DNA of 64,000 bases. Origin: Limnochorda pilosa. GTDB taxonomy: Bacteria > Bacillota > Limnochordia > Limnochordales > Limnochordaceae. This document shows, in pieces, positions 26,244 through 34,666 of the stretch (positions within the stretch are counted from its first letter, which is position 1; each line of letters starts with the position of its first letter). The notes beneath the pieces are model-generated. The model did no database searches. It saw only the letters and a list, made by a program, of their open reading frames with translations, and was not told where the DNA came from. A program made the translations under genes and the position numbers. The stretch lies in NCBI RefSeq assembly GCF_001544015.1, contig NZ_AP014924.1, positions 1,860,001 through 1,924,000 on the forward strand, written 5' to 3'.

Positions 26244-27347
26244 CTAGCGGACCCGGGCCCAGTACCCCGCCCTCTCCAGCACCTCCCGCGCCCGATCCCG
26301 CTCCGACTCGCTTTCCAGGGCGATGCGCACGCTGCCGCCTTCGCCCTCCCGAACCCGTAGGATCTCGATGTCGGCCAGGTTCACCCCCGCACCCGCCAGG
26401 ACCCCCGTGACCTGGTGGATGGCCCCCACCTCGTCCGGCACCCGAACGATCAGCTCTGGGTGGGGCGCCAAGAGACCCCGGGCGTTTCGGGTCACCTGCC
26501 GCCGGCGCTGGACCGCCTCCTCCAGGAGCCTTCCCAGTTCCTCGCCGTCGGCGTGTGCCAGCGCCTGCACGAGCCGGTCCAGGGCGGAACGGAAGGCGCC
26601 CGCCTGCTGCAGGATGGCCTCGCGGTTGGCCAGCAAGATCTGCCGCCAGAGGGCGGGGTCCCCCGAGGCAATCCGGGTCGTGTCGCGAAAGCCTCCGGCC
26701 GCCAGCCGGTCGACCCAGGGGGAGCTCGTCCCCTCCAGGCTCAGCACCAGCGCGGCCGCGGCCACGTGCGGGAGGTGGCTCACCGCGGCCACGAGCCCGT
26801 CATGCTCCTCGGGCTCCAGCACCACGGGCTCGGCGCCCACCGACGCCACCAGGCTCCGGACGCGCGCCGTCGCCTCCGGGCCGCCGGGCGTGCCCGCGGG
26901 CGGCGGGCAGAGGACGTAGACCGCATGCTGGAAGAGGTAGGGGTCGGCCTGGTCCACCCCGGTTCGCTCGGAGCCGGTCATGGGGTGGCCGCCCACGAAG
27001 GCGGGGCCCTGGCGTCCCAGCCGGGCCCAGGCCCCCCGGCAGATCTCGGTCTTCACGCTGCCCACGTCGGTCACCGCGGCGGACGGAGGGATGAAGGGCA
27101 GGCACCGCTCCAGAACGGGCAGGATCGCCTCTACGGGCGTGGCCAGGACGACCACCTCGCACCCGGCCAGGATCTCGGGGGACGGCGACCCGCGATCGAT
27201 CGCGCCGGCTTCCACCGCCCGCGCCGCCTCGTCCGGGGTCCGGACGACCCCCACCACCTCGGCGGCGCCGCCGAAGCGGCGGAGGGCCATGCCGAGGGAC
27301 CCCCCCATGAGCCCGACGCCCACGACGCCCACGCGCACCGGCGTCAC
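26244..27347 (-). CDS. tyrA: Prephenate dehydrogenase with C-terminal ACT domain
   Basis: It oxidises prephenate to 4-hydroxyphenylpyruvate (or arogenate to tyrosine). The NAD loop is [32 protein letters not shown] and SHLPH are conserved catalytic-domain motifs. Residues about 290-365 form an ACT domain that usually binds tyrosine. Length is 367. GTG 27347 overlaps the aroF stop (GTGA). The upstream genes supply DAHP synthase, chorismate mutase and an aminotransferase, so the operon holds the first step and the tyrosine end of the pathway. Confidence 0.95.
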   Translation of the reverse strand: MTPVRVGVVGVGLMGGSLGMALRRFGGAAEVVGVVRTPDEAARAVEAGAIDRGSPSPEILAGCEVVVLATPVEAILPVLERCLPFIPPSAAVTDVGSVKTEICRGAWARLGRQGPAFVGGHPMTGSERTGVDQADPYLFQHAVYVLCPPPAGTPGGPEATARVRSLVASVGAEPVVLEPEEHDGLVAAVSHLPHVAAAALVLSLEGTSSPWVDRLAAGGFRDTTRIASGDPALWRQILLANREAILQQAGAFRSALDRLVQALAHADGEELGRLLEEAVQRRRQVTRNARGLLAPHPELIVRVPDEVGAIHQVTGVLAGAGVNLADIEILRVREGEGGSVRIALESESERDRAREVLERAGYWARVR

Positions 27348-28408
27348 GCTCCGAACGCTCGCTGCTCCGCCCCGCTCCCCCGCCCGGGCGCCGTCGCCAC
27401 GGAGCGTCCCACGGACCGGGCGACGGCCCGGACCCCCTCCATCATTTGGGCGAAGCGGTCCGGCTTGAGGGACTGGGGACCGTCGGAAAGGGCCTGGTCC
27501 GGACGGGGATGAACCTCAACCAGCAGCCCGTCGGCCCCCGCGGCGACCGCAGCCAGGGCCATGGGCGCCACCAGGCTCCAGTAGCCGGTTCCATGGCTCG
27601 GATCGACCACCACCGGCAGGTGGGAGCGCTCCTTCACCACCGGCACGGCGCTCAGGTCCAGGGTGTTGCGGGTGGCCGTCTCGAAGGTGCGGATCCCCCT
27701 CTCGCAGAGGACCACCTGGTGATTCCCCTCGGACATGACGTACTCGGCTGCCATCAGCCACTCCTCGATGGTGGCCGAGAGCCCCCGCTTGAGGAGCACC
27801 GGGCGCCGGCTGCGCCCCACCTCCCGCAGCAGCGGGAAGTTCTGCATGTTGCGCGCACCCACCTGGAGCATGTCCGCGTGGGCGGCCACCAGCTCCACCT
27901 CCGCCGGGGAGAGGACCTCGGTGACCACGCCCAGCCCGGTCTGTGCTCGCGTCTGGGCCAGGAGCTTCAGCCCCTGCTCGGCCAGACCCTGGAACGCGTA
28001 GGGTGACGTGCGGGGCTTGAAGGCGCCGCCCCGCAGCAACGCGGCGCCCGCCTCTCCCACGGCCTGCGCCGTCTCCAGAAGCTGTTCGAGGCTCTCCACC
28101 GAGCACGGGCCCGCGATCACCACGATCTCGGGGCCGCCGATCTCCACCGCTCCCACCCGCACCCGGCTCGACTCGGGCCGGAACTCGCGGCTCGCCAGCT
28201 TGTACGGCTGGAGAATGGGGACGACCCGCTCCACCCCGTCCATGGCCATGAGCCGGTCCGCCAAGCCGTCGGGCTTCCGACCGATCACGCCCACCACCGT
28301 CCGCTGCTCGCCGCGGGAGAGGTGGGCCTGAAGGCCCATCTCCTCGATCCGGTCGAGGACCGCGTTCACCTCCGGCTCCCCCGCACCGGCCTTCATCACC
28401 ACGATCAC
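27344..28408 (-). CDS. aroF: DAHP synthase, type I-beta with N-terminal regulatory domain
   Basis: This enzyme condenses phosphoenolpyruvate and erythrose 4-phosphate, the first shikimate-pathway step. Residues 1-75 form a ferredoxin-like regulatory domain ([20 protein letters not shown]). The barrel has [33 protein letters not shown] and DPSHGTG. Length is 354. GTG 28408 overlaps the preceding stop. The ferredoxin-like domain is the site of tyrosine/phenylalanine feedback in Thermotoga-type enzymes. Confidence 0.96.
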   Translation of the reverse strand: MIVVMKAGAGEPEVNAVLDRIEEMGLQAHLSRGEQRTVVGVIGRKPDGLADRLMAMDGVERVVPILQPYKLASREFRPESSRVRVGAVEIGGPEIVVIAGPCSVESLEQLLETAQAVGEAGAALLRGGAFKPRTSPYAFQGLAEQGLKLLAQTRAQTGLGVVTEVLSPAEVELVAAHADMLQVGARNMQNFPLLREVGRSRRPVLLKRGLSATIEEWLMAAEYVMSEGNHQVVLCERGIRTFETATRNTLDLSAVPVVKERSHLPVVVDPSHGTGYWSLVAPMALAAVAAGADGLLVEVHPRPDQALSDGPQSLKPDRFAQMMEGVRAVARSVGRSVATAPGRGSGAEQRAFGA

Positions 28409-29931
28409 GACGTACCGCCTCCCGAGCGCTCGGCAGGGACGGGCTCCACCGCGAGCGCGCGATCCAGGGCCTCCAGGAAGAGGAGGTTCTCCCTGGGCAG
28501 GCCCACCGTCACCCTTATGGCCCCAGGAACCCCCAGGGGCACCCCCGGCCGCACGATGACCCCCTGGTGCAGCAGGTTCTCCGCCACGGGCCCGTCGGCC
28601 CGCCCCAGGCGCACCAGCACGAAGTTGGCGTCGCTGGGATCACACCTCAGGCCCCGCCGTTCCAGCTCCCGGACCAGCCACGCCCGCTGGTTCCAGACAA
28701 GCTCGCGGCTTCGGCGCACGTGCTCCTCGTCTTCCAGCGCGGCGAGCGCCGCCGCCTGGGCCGCCTGGTTGACGTTGAAGGGCTCCTTCACCCGCATGAT
28801 CGCCTGGGCTACCGGCGCCGCCGCCAGGCCGTAACCGACCCGCAGCCCCGCCAGCCCGTAGATCTTGGAGAAGGTCCGCAACGAGATCCAGGGCCTTCCC
28901 CGCCGGACGGGACCCAGGCTGTCGAAGAGCCGCTCGGGCCGCACGTACTCTCGGTACGCCTCATCCAGCGCCACCACCACGCCGCCGGGTAGCCTTTCCT
29001 CCAGACGCTCCAGCTCCGCGGGCTCCAGGGCCGTGCCGGTGGGGTTGTTGGGCGTGGCCAGGAAGAGCAGCCGGGTGCGGGGCGTAACCGCGGCCAGCAC
29101 GTCCTCCGCCCGTACCTGGCCTCCGCTCACGGGCACCGGCACCTCCCGGGCGCCCAAGAGCCGGGCCACGTAGCTGTACTCGCTGAAGGAGGGCGAGCCC
29201 ATCACCACCTCGTCCCCCGGTTGCAGGTAGGCCTCTCCCAGGAGCTTGAGCAGCTCGTCGGAGCCGTTCCCCACCACCACCTGCTCGGGGTCCACGCCGT
29301 GACGGCGTCCGAGCGCCTCCCGCAGGAGGCGGAAGGACCCGTCGGGGTAGCGGTGCAACCCCTCCAGGAAGCCCGGGCGAGCCAGGACCTCCAGTGCCCT
29401 GGGCGAGGGGCCGAGCGGGTTCTCGTTGGAGGCGAGCTTCACCACCTGGGAGAGGCCCAGCTCGCGGCGGACCTCCTCCAGGCTCCGCCCAGGCTGGTAA
29501 GGGGTGATCCGTTCCGCCTCGGGGCGGAGGGGGGGCGCCCCGGTGCCCTCGGACCCTGCCGCCGGCTGCGGCGCCGCCCGGTCGGGGCGGAGGGTGACGG
29601 CCTCCCTCAGGTAGACGTGCTCCACCTGATCCGCGGAACGTTCGGTGTTCACCTGGACCAGGACCCGGATGCAGCGCGCCACCGAGCCCGGAACCGGGAT
29701 CTCCCGGGCACAGAGGAGGGGGGCCGCGTCGAGCCCCAGGCGGCGCGCCGCCTCGGCCGGGAAAGTCTCCGTGAGGTCATCCGTGGCGGTGAAGAAGATC
29801 GCGGCCAGATCATGGGGGTCGATCCGGTTGCGCAGGAGGATCTCCCGCAAGAGCTCCTCGGTCGCCTCCAGGATCGCCTCCCGTGAGCCGTCCGTTGCGG
29901 TGGTGGCGCCTCGGATCCCCCTCAGGCGCAT
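28405..29931 (-). CDS. Fusion: AroH-type chorismate mutase + HisC-type aminotransferase
   Basis: Residues 1-118 are an AroH chorismate mutase with every catalytic residue of the B. subtilis enzyme in register: R7, C74, E77, R89, Y107 and R115 ([28 protein letters not shown]). After a linker (about 118-140), residues 141-495 are a fold-type I aminotransferase of the HisC group with [27 protein letters not shown] and the PLP lysine K356 in FSKIYGL. Length is 508. In this operon the aminotransferase probably acts on prephenate or on phenyl- and hydroxyphenylpyruvate rather than histidinol phosphate. ATG 29931 has GGGAGG seven bases ahead and a promoter upstream. Confidence 0.92.
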   Translation of the reverse strand: MRLRGIRGATTATDGSREAILEATEELLREILLRNRIDPHDLAAIFFTATDDLTETFPAEAARRLGLDAAPLLCAREIPVPGSVARCIRVLVQVNTERSADQVEHVYLREAVTLRPDRAAPQPAAGSEGTGAPPLRPEAERITPYQPGRSLEEVRRELGLSQVVKLASNENPLGPSPRALEVLARPGFLEGLHRYPDGSFRLLREALGRRHGVDPEQVVVGNGSDELLKLLGEAYLQPGDEVVMGSPSFSEYSYVARLLGAREVPVPVSGGQVRAEDVLAAVTPRTRLLFLATPNNPTGTALEPAELERLEERLPGGVVVALDEAYREYVRPERLFDSLGPVRRGRPWISLRTFSKIYGLAGLRVGYGLAAAPVAQAIMRVKEPFNVNQAAQAAALAALEDEEHVRRSRELVWNQRAWLVRELERRGLRCDPSDANFVLVRLGRADGPVAENLLHQGVIVRPGVPLGVPGAIRVTVGLPRENLLFLEALDRALAVEPVPAERSGGGTS

Positions 29932-29993
29932 GCGAACCCCTCCCGGCCCGATCCACCCGCCCGTCGACCTCCGGAGGGGTGGAATTTCCTATG

Positions 29994-30022
29994 ACTTTAG
30001 CACAAAGGCCCCTACCTCACAA
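29994..30022 (-). promoter_or_regulatory. Promoter of the aroH/hisC-aroF-tyrA operon
   Basis: On the minus strand TTGTGA (30022-30017) and TAAAGT (29999-29994) are 17 bases apart. The leader is about 55 bases; I see no T-box or terminator in it. Confidence 0.7.
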
Positions 30023-30047
30023 GGCCTGGCCAGGAAAGGGGAAACCG

Positions 30048-30782
30048 TCACCGGCCGGGGATTCCCGCTGCCCGCCGGAGCTCGTCCAGCTCGGAGCGGG
30101 TCAGGGGGCGAACCGCTCCCGGCTGGAGCGAGCCCAGGCGGAGAGGGCCCATGGCCACCCGCACCAGGCGAGTGACCGGATGGCCCACTGCCATGGCCAT
30201 GCGCCGAACCTGCCGCTTCCTGCCCTCCCGCAGGACGATCTCGAGCCGGCTCGATCCCTCGGCGGCCCGAACGAGCTTGACCTGCGCCGGGGCGGTCGTC
30301 CCGTCCTCCAGAGGAACCCCCTCCCGGAGCTGCCGTAGCGCCGCCTCCCCCACCCGCCCCTTCACCCACACGTGGTAGCGGCGCGGTACCTGGTGGCGGG
30401 GATGGAGGAGCCGTTCCGCCAGGGCCCCGTCGTTGGTCAGGAGGATCAGGCCTTCGCTTTCCCGGTCCAGGCGGCCCACCGGGTAGAGACGGGTCTCCCG
30501 GTGGGGAACCAGGTCCAGCACCGTCCGCCCGGCATGGCGGTCCCGCACGGTGGAGACCACCCCTCTGGGCTTGTGCAGGAGCAGGTAGACCAGCCGCTCG
30601 GGCTTCGAGAGGGGCGCGCCGCCCACCTCGATGCGGTCCCTTCCGGGATCCACCCGTTCCCCCAGCGCCGCCACCCGCCCGTTGACCCGCACGCGGCCCT
30701 GGCGGACGATCTCCTCGCAGGCCCGGCGGGATCCGTAGCCCGCCCGGGCGAGGACCTTCTGGAGGCGCTCGCCCTCGATCAT
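30048..30782 (-). CDS. rluB: Pseudouridine synthase, RsuA/RluB family
   Basis: This rRNA-modifying enzyme of 244 residues has an N-terminal S4 RNA-binding domain (LQKVLARAGYGSRRACEEIV, about 6-25). The catalytic domain has the active Asp in GRLDRESEGL and the motif LREGRKRQVRRM. RluB (23S) is more likely than RsuA from the overall match to Firmicute ypuL; the exact site is inferred. ATG 30782 overlaps the ktrB stop (ATGA). ScpA/ScpB and ytfJ are close, as in Bacillus. Confidence 0.9.
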   Translation of the reverse strand: MIEGERLQKVLARAGYGSRRACEEIVRQGRVRVNGRVAALGERVDPGRDRIEVGGAPLSKPERLVYLLLHKPRGVVSTVRDRHAGRTVLDLVPHRETRLYPVGRLDRESEGLILLTNDGALAERLLHPRHQVPRRYHVWVKGRVGEAALRQLREGVPLEDGTTAPAQVKLVRAAEGSSRLEIVLREGRKRQVRRMAMAVGHPVTRLVRVAMGPLRLGSLQPGAVRPLTRSELDELRRAAGIPGR

Positions 30783-32158
30783 CCCAGGCTCACGCTCTCT
30801 TCCGGATAACGGGTATGACCGTTGCGGCGCGACCGGAGGATGAGCGCCGTGGCCAAGGTCATGGGGCCCAGGCGTCCCACCAGCATCTCCATCACCAGGA
30901 GTACCCGGGAGGCGGGTCCCAGGCTCGACGTGACCCCCATGGAAAGACCCACGGTGCCGAAGGCGGAAAAGCTTTCGAAGAGGAGGCTCAGGGGATCGGC
31001 GGGTTCCAGGACCATGAGGGCCGCGCTCACCCCGATGACCGTCAGGGCGGCCAGGACCGCGATAGCAAGCGCCCGCTGCACCGCCTGGGCCCCCAGGCGG
31101 CGCTCGTAGAGCACCGGCTCCGTCTGACCCCGGACGGCGGCGATCACCCCTGCGAAGATGGTGCCCATGGTGGTCACTTTGACACCGCCCCCGGTGCCGC
31201 CCGGTCCCACACCCGTGAACATCAAACCCATGATCAGGATCAGGGTCGCCGGATGGAGCGCGCCGGTGTTCAGGGTGTTGAACCCCGCGGTGCGGGGCGT
31301 GGCGGCGGTGAAGAAGGCGTTGACCACCTGGTTCACCGGTGAGAGGCCGCCGAGGGTGGACGGGTTCTCCCGTTCCATGAGCCAGACCGCTGCGGTGCCT
31401 CCCACCAGCAGGACGGCCGTGAAGGCCAGGACCACGCGCGTCTCGAGGCTCAGGGGGCCTGGGCGCTCGTGCCGGGGCCGGCGGATCAGCTCCTGCACCA
31501 CCCCGAAGCCCAACCCCCCGGCGACGAAGAGGATCGCCACCACCAGGGGCACCAGGGGATCGGTGCGGAAGCCCGCCAGGCTGTCGCCGAAGAGGTCGAA
31601 GCCGGCGTTGTTGAAGGCCGAGACCGCGTGGAAGAGGGCGAAGTAGGCAGCCTGTCCCGCCGGCAGGCGCGGGAGGAGGAGCGCGAAGAGGGCGAGCCCT
31701 CCCACCAACTCGGCGGTGAGGCTGAACCCCGCCACCAGCCGTACCAGGCGCACGACCCCCGAGAGGTAGGACCGATTCCGCTCCTGCTGCAGGAAGATAC
31801 GGTTCCTGAGGCCGATGCGCTGGCCCAGGAGGATGGCGAAGAGGCTTCCGAAGGTCATCACGCCCAGGCCGCCGATCTGGATCAGCACCAGGACCACCAC
31901 CTGGCCGAAGACCGAGAGGTCCTGGGCGGTGGAGACCACGGTGAGACCCGTCACACACAGGGCCGAGGCCGCGGTGAACAGCGCCTCGTGCCATGCCAGG
32001 GGCGCTCGTTCCGGAACGACCGCAGGGGGCAGCGAAAGGAGCATGCTCCCGACGAAGACGACGATCAGGTAGAAGAGCACCAGGAGCTGGGGCGAGCTCA
32101 GCCTCGGCGCCCGCGCGAGCTGCCGTTCCAGCTCACGAGGCCCTTCGGTGAGAGACAC
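30779..32158 (-). CDS. ktrB: TrkH/KtrB-type potassium transport membrane subunit
   Basis: This 459-residue protein has about ten hydrophobic helices in four P-loop repeats. Selectivity-filter-like turns are visible: ALCVTGLTVV, NNAGFDLFG, TPRTAGFNTL and FGTVGLSMG. The flexible gate segment GPGGTGGGVKVTTMG is present. The size fits KtrB better than the longer TrkH. No ktrA/trkA regulator lies nearby, so its partner must be elsewhere. GTG 32158 has a weak ribosome site; the promoter at 32212-32240 supports this start region. Confidence 0.88.
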   Translation of the reverse strand: MSLTEGPRELERQLARAPRLSSPQLLVLFYLIVVFVGSMLLSLPPAVVPERAPLAWHEALFTAASALCVTGLTVVSTAQDLSVFGQVVVLVLIQIGGLGVMTFGSLFAILLGQRIGLRNRIFLQQERNRSYLSGVVRLVRLVAGFSLTAELVGGLALFALLLPRLPAGQAAYFALFHAVSAFNNAGFDLFGDSLAGFRTDPLVPLVVAILFVAGGLGFGVVQELIRRPRHERPGPLSLETRVVLAFTAVLLVGGTAAVWLMERENPSTLGGLSPVNQVVNAFFTAATPRTAGFNTLNTGALHPATLILIMGLMFTGVGPGGTGGGVKVTTMGTIFAGVIAAVRGQTEPVLYERRLGAQAVQRALAIAVLAALTVIGVSAALMVLEPADPLSLLFESFSAFGTVGLSMGVTSSLGPASRVLLVMEMLVGRLGPMTLATALILRSRRNGHTRYPEESVSLG

Positions 32159-32211
32159 GGCGAACCACCCATCGCGACCCGCAGGTCAGGCTCTCACTTC
32201 ACTAGTCCGTG

Positions 32212-32240
32212 AGTATACACCCCTTCGCTCCGGGGGTAAA
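32212..32240 (-). promoter_or_regulatory. Promoter of ktrB-rluB
   Basis: On the minus strand TTTACC and TATACT are 17 bases apart. The predicted transcript starts near 32205. Confidence 0.65.
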
Positions 32241-32265
32241 GCGCGGATCGCTCGGCGCGCCTCGT

Positions 32266-32724
32266 TCAGAGGCGGGTCGTACTCTCCCGATCCAGCCGGC
32301 GGTAGCCATCCCCCGCCGGCTCCTCGCTCAGCGTCAGGTCCGGTCGCCAGATGCCGATGAGGCGGTCGGCCAGCTTGGGCGCCAGGTCGATCAGGCGATC
32401 GTACACCGGGTTCGCCTCCACGGGCAGGAGGCGCACGTCGCCCTGCCCCACCACCAGGAAGGCGACGGGGCTCACCGACATCCCCGCTCCGCTGCCTCCC
32501 CCGAAGGGTGCAGCGTGGCCTTCGTCCCGGCGGCCTGCTCCCGCGGTCTGGAACTCGCTTCCGCCCGCGGCGAAGCCGAAGGAGACCCGGGAGACGGGAA
32601 GGATCACGCTCCCATCAGGGGTTTCCACGGGATCCCCCAGGATGGTGTTGACCGCCACCATCTCCTTGAGGTTCTCCATGGTGTGGCGCATCACGCTGTC
32701 CATGGGGTGGGTCGCTTCGGCCAT
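32266..32724 (-). CDS. ytfJ: GerW family sporulation protein YtfJ
   Basis: This 152-residue family member is linked to spore germination in B. subtilis (GerW). It has the conserved run from MDSVMRHTMENLKEMV through NTILGDPVETPDG and VSFGFAAGGSEF, a Gly-rich loop FGGGSGAGMSVSPVAFLVV and a tail on Asp/Leu helices. ATG 32724 follows GGAGG by eight bases. The upstream DUF2953 gene runs 110 bases into it in another frame. Confidence 0.92.
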   Translation of the reverse strand: MAEATHPMDSVMRHTMENLKEMVAVNTILGDPVETPDGSVILPVSRVSFGFAAGGSEFQTAGAGRRDEGHAAPFGGGSGAGMSVSPVAFLVVGQGDVRLLPVEANPVYDRLIDLAPKLADRLIGIWRPDLTLSEEPAGDGYRRLDRESTTRL

Positions 32725-33247
32725 GTTGCCTGCCTCCGAACGCATTGAGGGTTGGAGCCACACCCATAGCATGAACGAGCCGCGTCCGCAGTATGCAGCG
32801 CAGCCGTACGGCAACTCCTCCCTGCCCGTATCGGGGCCGGATCGCCACCCGGGGCGGCTGCCGGATCGCCACCCGGCGCTGGAGCAGGGCCAGGGCCGTA
32901 CCCCAGACGCTCCACGCGACGCCGCTCAGGAAGGCACTCTCGGCCGCATCCCCCGTCCCCACCTCCACCTCGCCCTCGACGGCCCCCACCTCCTCCACCA
33001 GCTTCCAGAGGCGGCTGCCCGCGCTCCATCGCCGGGCCCACGCCCGGGGGACAGGGCCTGCCCGCGGGCGCCCGGGCAGCCGCGAGGGCAGCCGGAGACG
33101 GATCGGCCCCAGGAGGAACCAGAGACGGACGGTGTGAGCGCCGGGCGGTGACGGCCAGTCCAGGTCCAGCCTGAAGCGGAGGGGCCAGAAGAGAAGGACG
33201 AGCCACGCAGTCAGGGCCAGAAGGGGCCAGGCGGCGTCCCAGCGCAC
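32615..33247 (-). CDS. DUF2953 family protein
   Basis: The frame encodes 210 residues. A signal-anchor-like helix (about 5-22) is followed by an Arg-rich linker and the DUF2953 core, including LWKLVEEVGAVEGEVEVGTGDAA and RPRYGQGGVAVRLRCILRTRLV. DUF2953 proteins sit beside ytfJ in spore formers; the role is unknown. The last 36 codons overlap ytfJ and encode a His/Gly/Pro-rich tail that looks like read-through, so the true protein may effectively end near residue 175. GTG 33247 has GGGGAGG ahead. Confidence 0.7.
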   Translation of the reverse strand: MRWDAAWPLLALTAWLVLLFWPLRFRLDLDWPSPPGAHTVRLWFLLGPIRLRLPSRLPGRPRAGPVPRAWARRWSAGSRLWKLVEEVGAVEGEVEVGTGDAAESAFLSGVAWSVWGTALALLQRRVAIRQPPRVAIRPRYGQGGVAVRLRCILRTRLVHAMGVAPTLNAFGGRQHGRSDPPHGQRDAPHHGEPQGDGGGQHHPGGSRGNP

Positions 33248-33294
33248 GGTCTCACCCTCCCCGCCGTCTTTCGAGGCGACGACCCCGCCCCGCC

Positions 33295-33316
33295 GGGAGG
33301 ACCTGCAGGCCCTCCC
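33295..33316 (-). terminator. Hairpin after scpB
   Basis: On the minus strand GGGAGGGCCTG pairs with CAGGTCCTCCC (one G-U pair), 38 bases past the scpB stop. No T run follows, so the call is moderate. Confidence 0.4.
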
Positions 33317-33353
33317 TGGACCCCCTTAGTCTTCCTCCGCTCCCCCCTTTGCT

Positions 33354-33902
33354 TCAGCCCGTGGCGGACGTCCGCTCGGCCGCGCCGGCGGGTGGCGCCT
33401 CGGGACGCGGCAGCTCGCCCAGGCTCTTGAGCGCAAAGAGGTCGAGGAAACGGGGCGTGGTGCGGTAGAGGGCCGGCCGGCCCGGCGCCTCCTTCCGCCC
33501 TGCCTCCTCCACCAGCCCGTGCTCCTCGAGCCCGCGGAGGACCCCGTCGGACTGCACGCCCCGCACCGCCTCGATCTCCGCACGCGTCACCGGCTGGCGG
33601 TACGCGACGATGGCGAGGCACTCCAAGGCGGCCCGGCTCAGGCGGAGCTTCCGGTCGGGGCGCTCGAGCTGGTGGACCCACGGGGCCAAGTCCGGCCGGG
33701 TCTCGAGCCGGTAACCCCCCGCCACCTCCACCAGGCGAACACCCCGGCGTACGTCCTGCTCCAGGCGGGCCGCGTACGCCTCCACCAGGCCCCGGGCCAC
33801 CGCCGGTGCCATCTCCAGCAGCTCGGCCAGGCGACCGAGGGGGATGGGCTCTGCCGCCGCAAAGAGGACGGCTTCCAGGACCGCCTCGGGCTCGGGGGTC
33901 AT
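33354..33902 (-). CDS. scpB: Segregation and condensation protein B
   Basis: ScpB is the winged-helix dimer that joins ScpA and SMC in the chromosome condensation complex. The 182-residue frame has EAVLFAAAEPIPLGRLAELL, LSRAALECLAIVAYRQPVTRAEIEAVRGV and GRPALYRTTPRFLDLFAL, all diagnostic. ATG 33902 overlaps the scpA stop (ATGA). Confidence 0.95.
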   Translation of the reverse strand: MTPEPEAVLEAVLFAAAEPIPLGRLAELLEMAPAVARGLVEAYAARLEQDVRRGVRLVEVAGGYRLETRPDLAPWVHQLERPDRKLRLSRAALECLAIVAYRQPVTRAEIEAVRGVQSDGVLRGLEEHGLVEEAGRKEAPGRPALYRTTPRFLDLFALKSLGELPRPEAPPAGAAERTSATG

Positions 33903-34666
33903 GGACGGACCCCCGGGCCGGCCACACCCGCGACGAAGATGGGCCCGAAGAGCTCCTCCTGCCAGACGCGGGCCTCGCCCAGCCTCACCAGCTCCAGTAC
34001 GGCCAGGAACGAGGCGATCACCTCCCGCCGGCCCGCCCCGCCGATCAGCTCCTCGAACCGCAGCCGTCGGCCCGGTGCGAGATGCCGGCGTACCCGGCGA
34101 AGGATGCCTTCCCAGTCGATCTCCTGCAGCGGAGGGTCCACGTGACGGGGCAGGCGCGCCAGGACCCGGCGAAGGCCCTCGGCCAGGAGCTGGGGATCCA
34201 AGGGTCCCTCCAGGTCCGACTCGGGAGCCGCGCCATCCTCGGCCGCGGGCGGTGCGGCCACGGGCGGGCGCGGCCAGGCACGAGCCGCGGACGCCCCTTG
34301 GAGGGCCAACCACTCACTGAGCTGCTGGAACCGCCGGTACAGGTTCTGATGCTCTTCCAGGAGCTCCCGCACCATCGCCTCGTCCAACTCCTCGGCGGGT
34401 TCCGGCTCGCCGGGAAGGAGCCGGTGGAGCTTCACCCATATGAGCATGGCGAAGGCCAGGAGGGCTTCGCCTTCCCGGTCCGGCTCGGGCGCGGCCGCCG
34501 CGCGCAGGTAGGTTACGTACTCGCGCCCGATGAAGGCCAGCGGAACCTCCTCGGGCGAGATCTCACCGGCGCGCAGCATCTCCAGCAGGGCGCCCAGGGA
34601 GCCCTCGAAGAGGGCGAGCCGCACCCGATAGTCGGAGCCCCGAAGTTCCAGGCGGGGCTCGCTCAC
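33899..34666 (-). CDS. scpA: Segregation and condensation protein A
   Basis: ScpA is the kleisin bridging the SMC heads. The N-terminus YRVRLALFEGSLGALLEML and I-GREYVTYLRAA, the acidic middle, and the C-terminal winged helix (REVIASFLAVLELVRLGEARVWQ) fit the family; length is 255. The middle (about 120-160) is an Ala/Pro insertion. GTG 34666 overlaps the lysA stop (GTGA). Confidence 0.93.
   Translation of the reverse strand: MSEPRLELRGSDYRVRLALFEGSLGALLEMLRAGEISPEEVPLAFIGREYVTYLRAAAAPEPDREGEALLAFAMLIWVKLHRLLPGEPEPAEELDEAMVRELLEEHQNLYRRFQQLSEWLALQGASAARAWPRPPVAAPPAAEDGAAPESDLEGPLDPQLLAEGLRRVLARLPRHVDPPLQEIDWEGILRRVRRHLAPGRRLRFEELIGGAGRREVIASFLAVLELVRLGEARVWQEELFGPIFVAGVAGPGVRP

Noticed and set aside
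29932-30047. T-box or other leader control before the aroH/hisC-aroF-tyrA operon
   Set aside because: The leader is about 55 bases with no T-box core or terminator pair.
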